DNA of 6,529 nt from Phycisphaerales bacterium UBA7812. Lineage in GTDB: Bacteria; Planctomycetota; Phycisphaerae; Phycisphaerales; UBA1924. The stretch spans positions 19,298-25,826 of the forward strand of contig DLBY01000027.1 of NCBI GenBank assembly GCA_002480345.1, written 5' to 3'. A model generated the notes under the pieces. That model worked only from the letters and a program-made list of their open reading frames with translations, did no database searches and was not told the origin of the DNA. Both the position numbers and the translations under genes were made by a program. Below, in pieces: positions 6,000 through 6,529 of this stretch. The number at the start of each line of letters is the position of its first letter. The first letter of the stretch is position 1.

Positions 6000-6387
6000 C
6001 TGTCACGGCTGCGTCACAAGGTGCCCGTGCCTGGGCAACTTTGCTGGGGCCTCGTTCGTATGACGAGCGTGCAGCAGGACCCGCTTTCGTTCCCACAATT
6101 CGCGATGATGTCGCCTGATCGCTGTTTTCATCTGTTCAGACGGACGCTGGGCGCGAGCGTGCGCCGAATTTCGCGGGTTGGAACAAACGGCGTGCGGGGA
6201 TTGCTCCGCCCGATATGCTGGGCAACGACGCGAGGCCGAGACCCGGGCTGCACCCCCTGTTTGTGTGGTCCGACACAGGCACGATGGTGTCCTCCCGCGC
6301 GATTGTGCCGGGAAGGGGACGCATCGGGCATCCGGAGGATGACCGAACCCTGTGATCGCGAGGCGTGAACGGGAACCGAGCGAGGCA

Positions 6388-6412
6388 CGCGGGACAGCCC
6401 CGCGGATTGGAG
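6388..6412 (+). promoter_or_regulatory. Hairpin plus Shine-Dalgarno before the last gene
   Basis: CGCGGG (6388-6393) pairs with CCCGCG (6399-6404) around a 5-nt loop, and GGAG (6409-6412) follows 8 nt before ATG 6421. The ribosome binding site is good and supports the start. The hairpin ends 4 nt before it and could influence access of the ribosome. Confidence 0.5.
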
Positions 6413-6420
6413 TGATCAGG

Positions 6421-6529
6421 ATGACGACACGCGCAGGATTCACGGACTGGACCGCCCGGCTCGCCGCGGGGCTCGCGATCGGTGCGGCGACGCTCGCCTT
6501 CGGTGCGGGCACCGCGGTCGAGCGCGGAC
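6421..6529 (+). CDS. Probable exported protein, N-terminus only (3' truncated)
   Basis: The window ends 36 codons into this reading frame. The visible part has a polar start with arginine (MTTRAGFTDWTARL), then an alanine/glycine/leucine-rich hydrophobic run (about residues 14-30, AAGLAIGAATLAFGAG), then a charged VERG. This looks like a signal peptide or a single N-terminal membrane anchor; no twin-arginine or lipobox is visible. GGAG at 6409-6412 with 8-nt spacing supports ATG 6421. The 446-bp gap upstream, with several hairpins, suggests its own transcription unit, possibly with a long structured leader. The function cannot be told from this fragment. Confidence 0.7.
   Translation, partial: MTTRAGFTDWTARLAAGLAIGAATLAFGAGTAVERG

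Larger units (their letters stand above)
5975..6420 (+). other. 446-bp gene-free region with serial hairpins; possible structured leader RNA
   Basis: I find no convincing protein gene, known RNA signature or clear promoter here. Hairpins visible on the plus strand: 6051-6067 (CTCGT/ACGAG), 6152-6165 (GGCGC/GCGCC), 6194-6209 (GCGGGG/CTCCGC, loop ATTG), 6278-6309 (GGCACGAT/ATTGTGCC, one G-U, 16-nt loop), 6325-6345 (CGG-CATCC/GGATG-CCG with one mismatch, loop GGA) and 6388-6404 (CGCGGG/CCCGCG). The loop of the 6278-6309 hairpin holds TCCTCC (6290-6295), an exact complement of GGAGGA at 6334-6339 in the next hairpin. The series runs into the start of the exported-protein gene at 6421, so it may be a cis-acting leader or a separate small RNA. 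Random GC-rich sequence also forms hairpins, hence the modest confidence. Confidence 0.35.

Noticed and set aside
6278..6345. Resemblance to a fluoride riboswitch (GATGGTGTCC then GGATGACC)
   Set aside because: The short closing stem around the first motif and the required pseudoknot geometry are not present, so the similarity looks superficial.
6021..6368. Plus-strand frame of 115 codons, cysteine- and arginine-rich
   Set aside because: No Shine-Dalgarno, erratic composition and no regular Cys spacing; more likely chance in non-coding sequence.
6003..6512. Minus-strand frame of 169 codons over the gap
   Set aside because: Composition is Arg/Ser/Pro-rich without domain features, it lacks a ribosome site, and it runs antisense into the signal peptide of the last gene. 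A real gene here cannot be fully excluded.

Overview
The window comes from a high-GC bacterial chromosome. The gene types, the gene style (several starts without a Shine-Dalgarno, a TTG start, a tRNA without encoded CCA) and the look of the proteins suggest a planctomycete, possibly of the Phycisphaerae. That is an inference from general resemblance; no rRNA or lineage marker is present. Most of the window is chromosomal housekeeping material. I see no insertion sequence, phage gene, CRISPR array or defence operon.

Layout, left to right: (1) the 3' end of a TPR-repeat protein gene, followed 24 bp later on the same strand by a YebC-family (PmpR/TACO1-like) translation or regulatory factor gene. 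(2) A minus-strand gene convergent with yebC, encoding a small sugar-phosphate-isomerase-like TIM-barrel protein whose active site looks degenerate. (3) A 115-bp divergent intergenic region with a perfect 10-bp inverted repeat. (4) A two-gene plus-strand operon: a four-helix membrane protein resembling DUF4149, then endonuclease III (nth). Their stop and start codons overlap, and a strong Shine-Dalgarno precedes nth. (5) A minus-strand gene convergent with nth, encoding an exported LolA-like beta-fold protein. (6) Upstream of it on the same strand, tRNA-Arg(CCG) with a recognisable sigma-70-type promoter. (7) A divergent plus-strand MFS transporter gene whose start codon lies under the tRNA promoter. 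(8) A 446-bp stretch with no convincing gene, rich in hairpins, leading into (9) the start of a gene for a probable exported protein, cut by the window edge.

The genes cover translation (YebC, tRNA-Arg), base-excision repair (Nth) and the cell envelope (DUF4149-like protein, LolA-like protein, MFS permease). They are separate small transcription units rather than one pathway. The most unusual points are the 446-bp leader or intergenic region with a possible loop-loop interaction, the non-standard cysteine spacing in the iron-sulfur loop of Nth, and the altered metal-site motif of the TIM-barrel protein.
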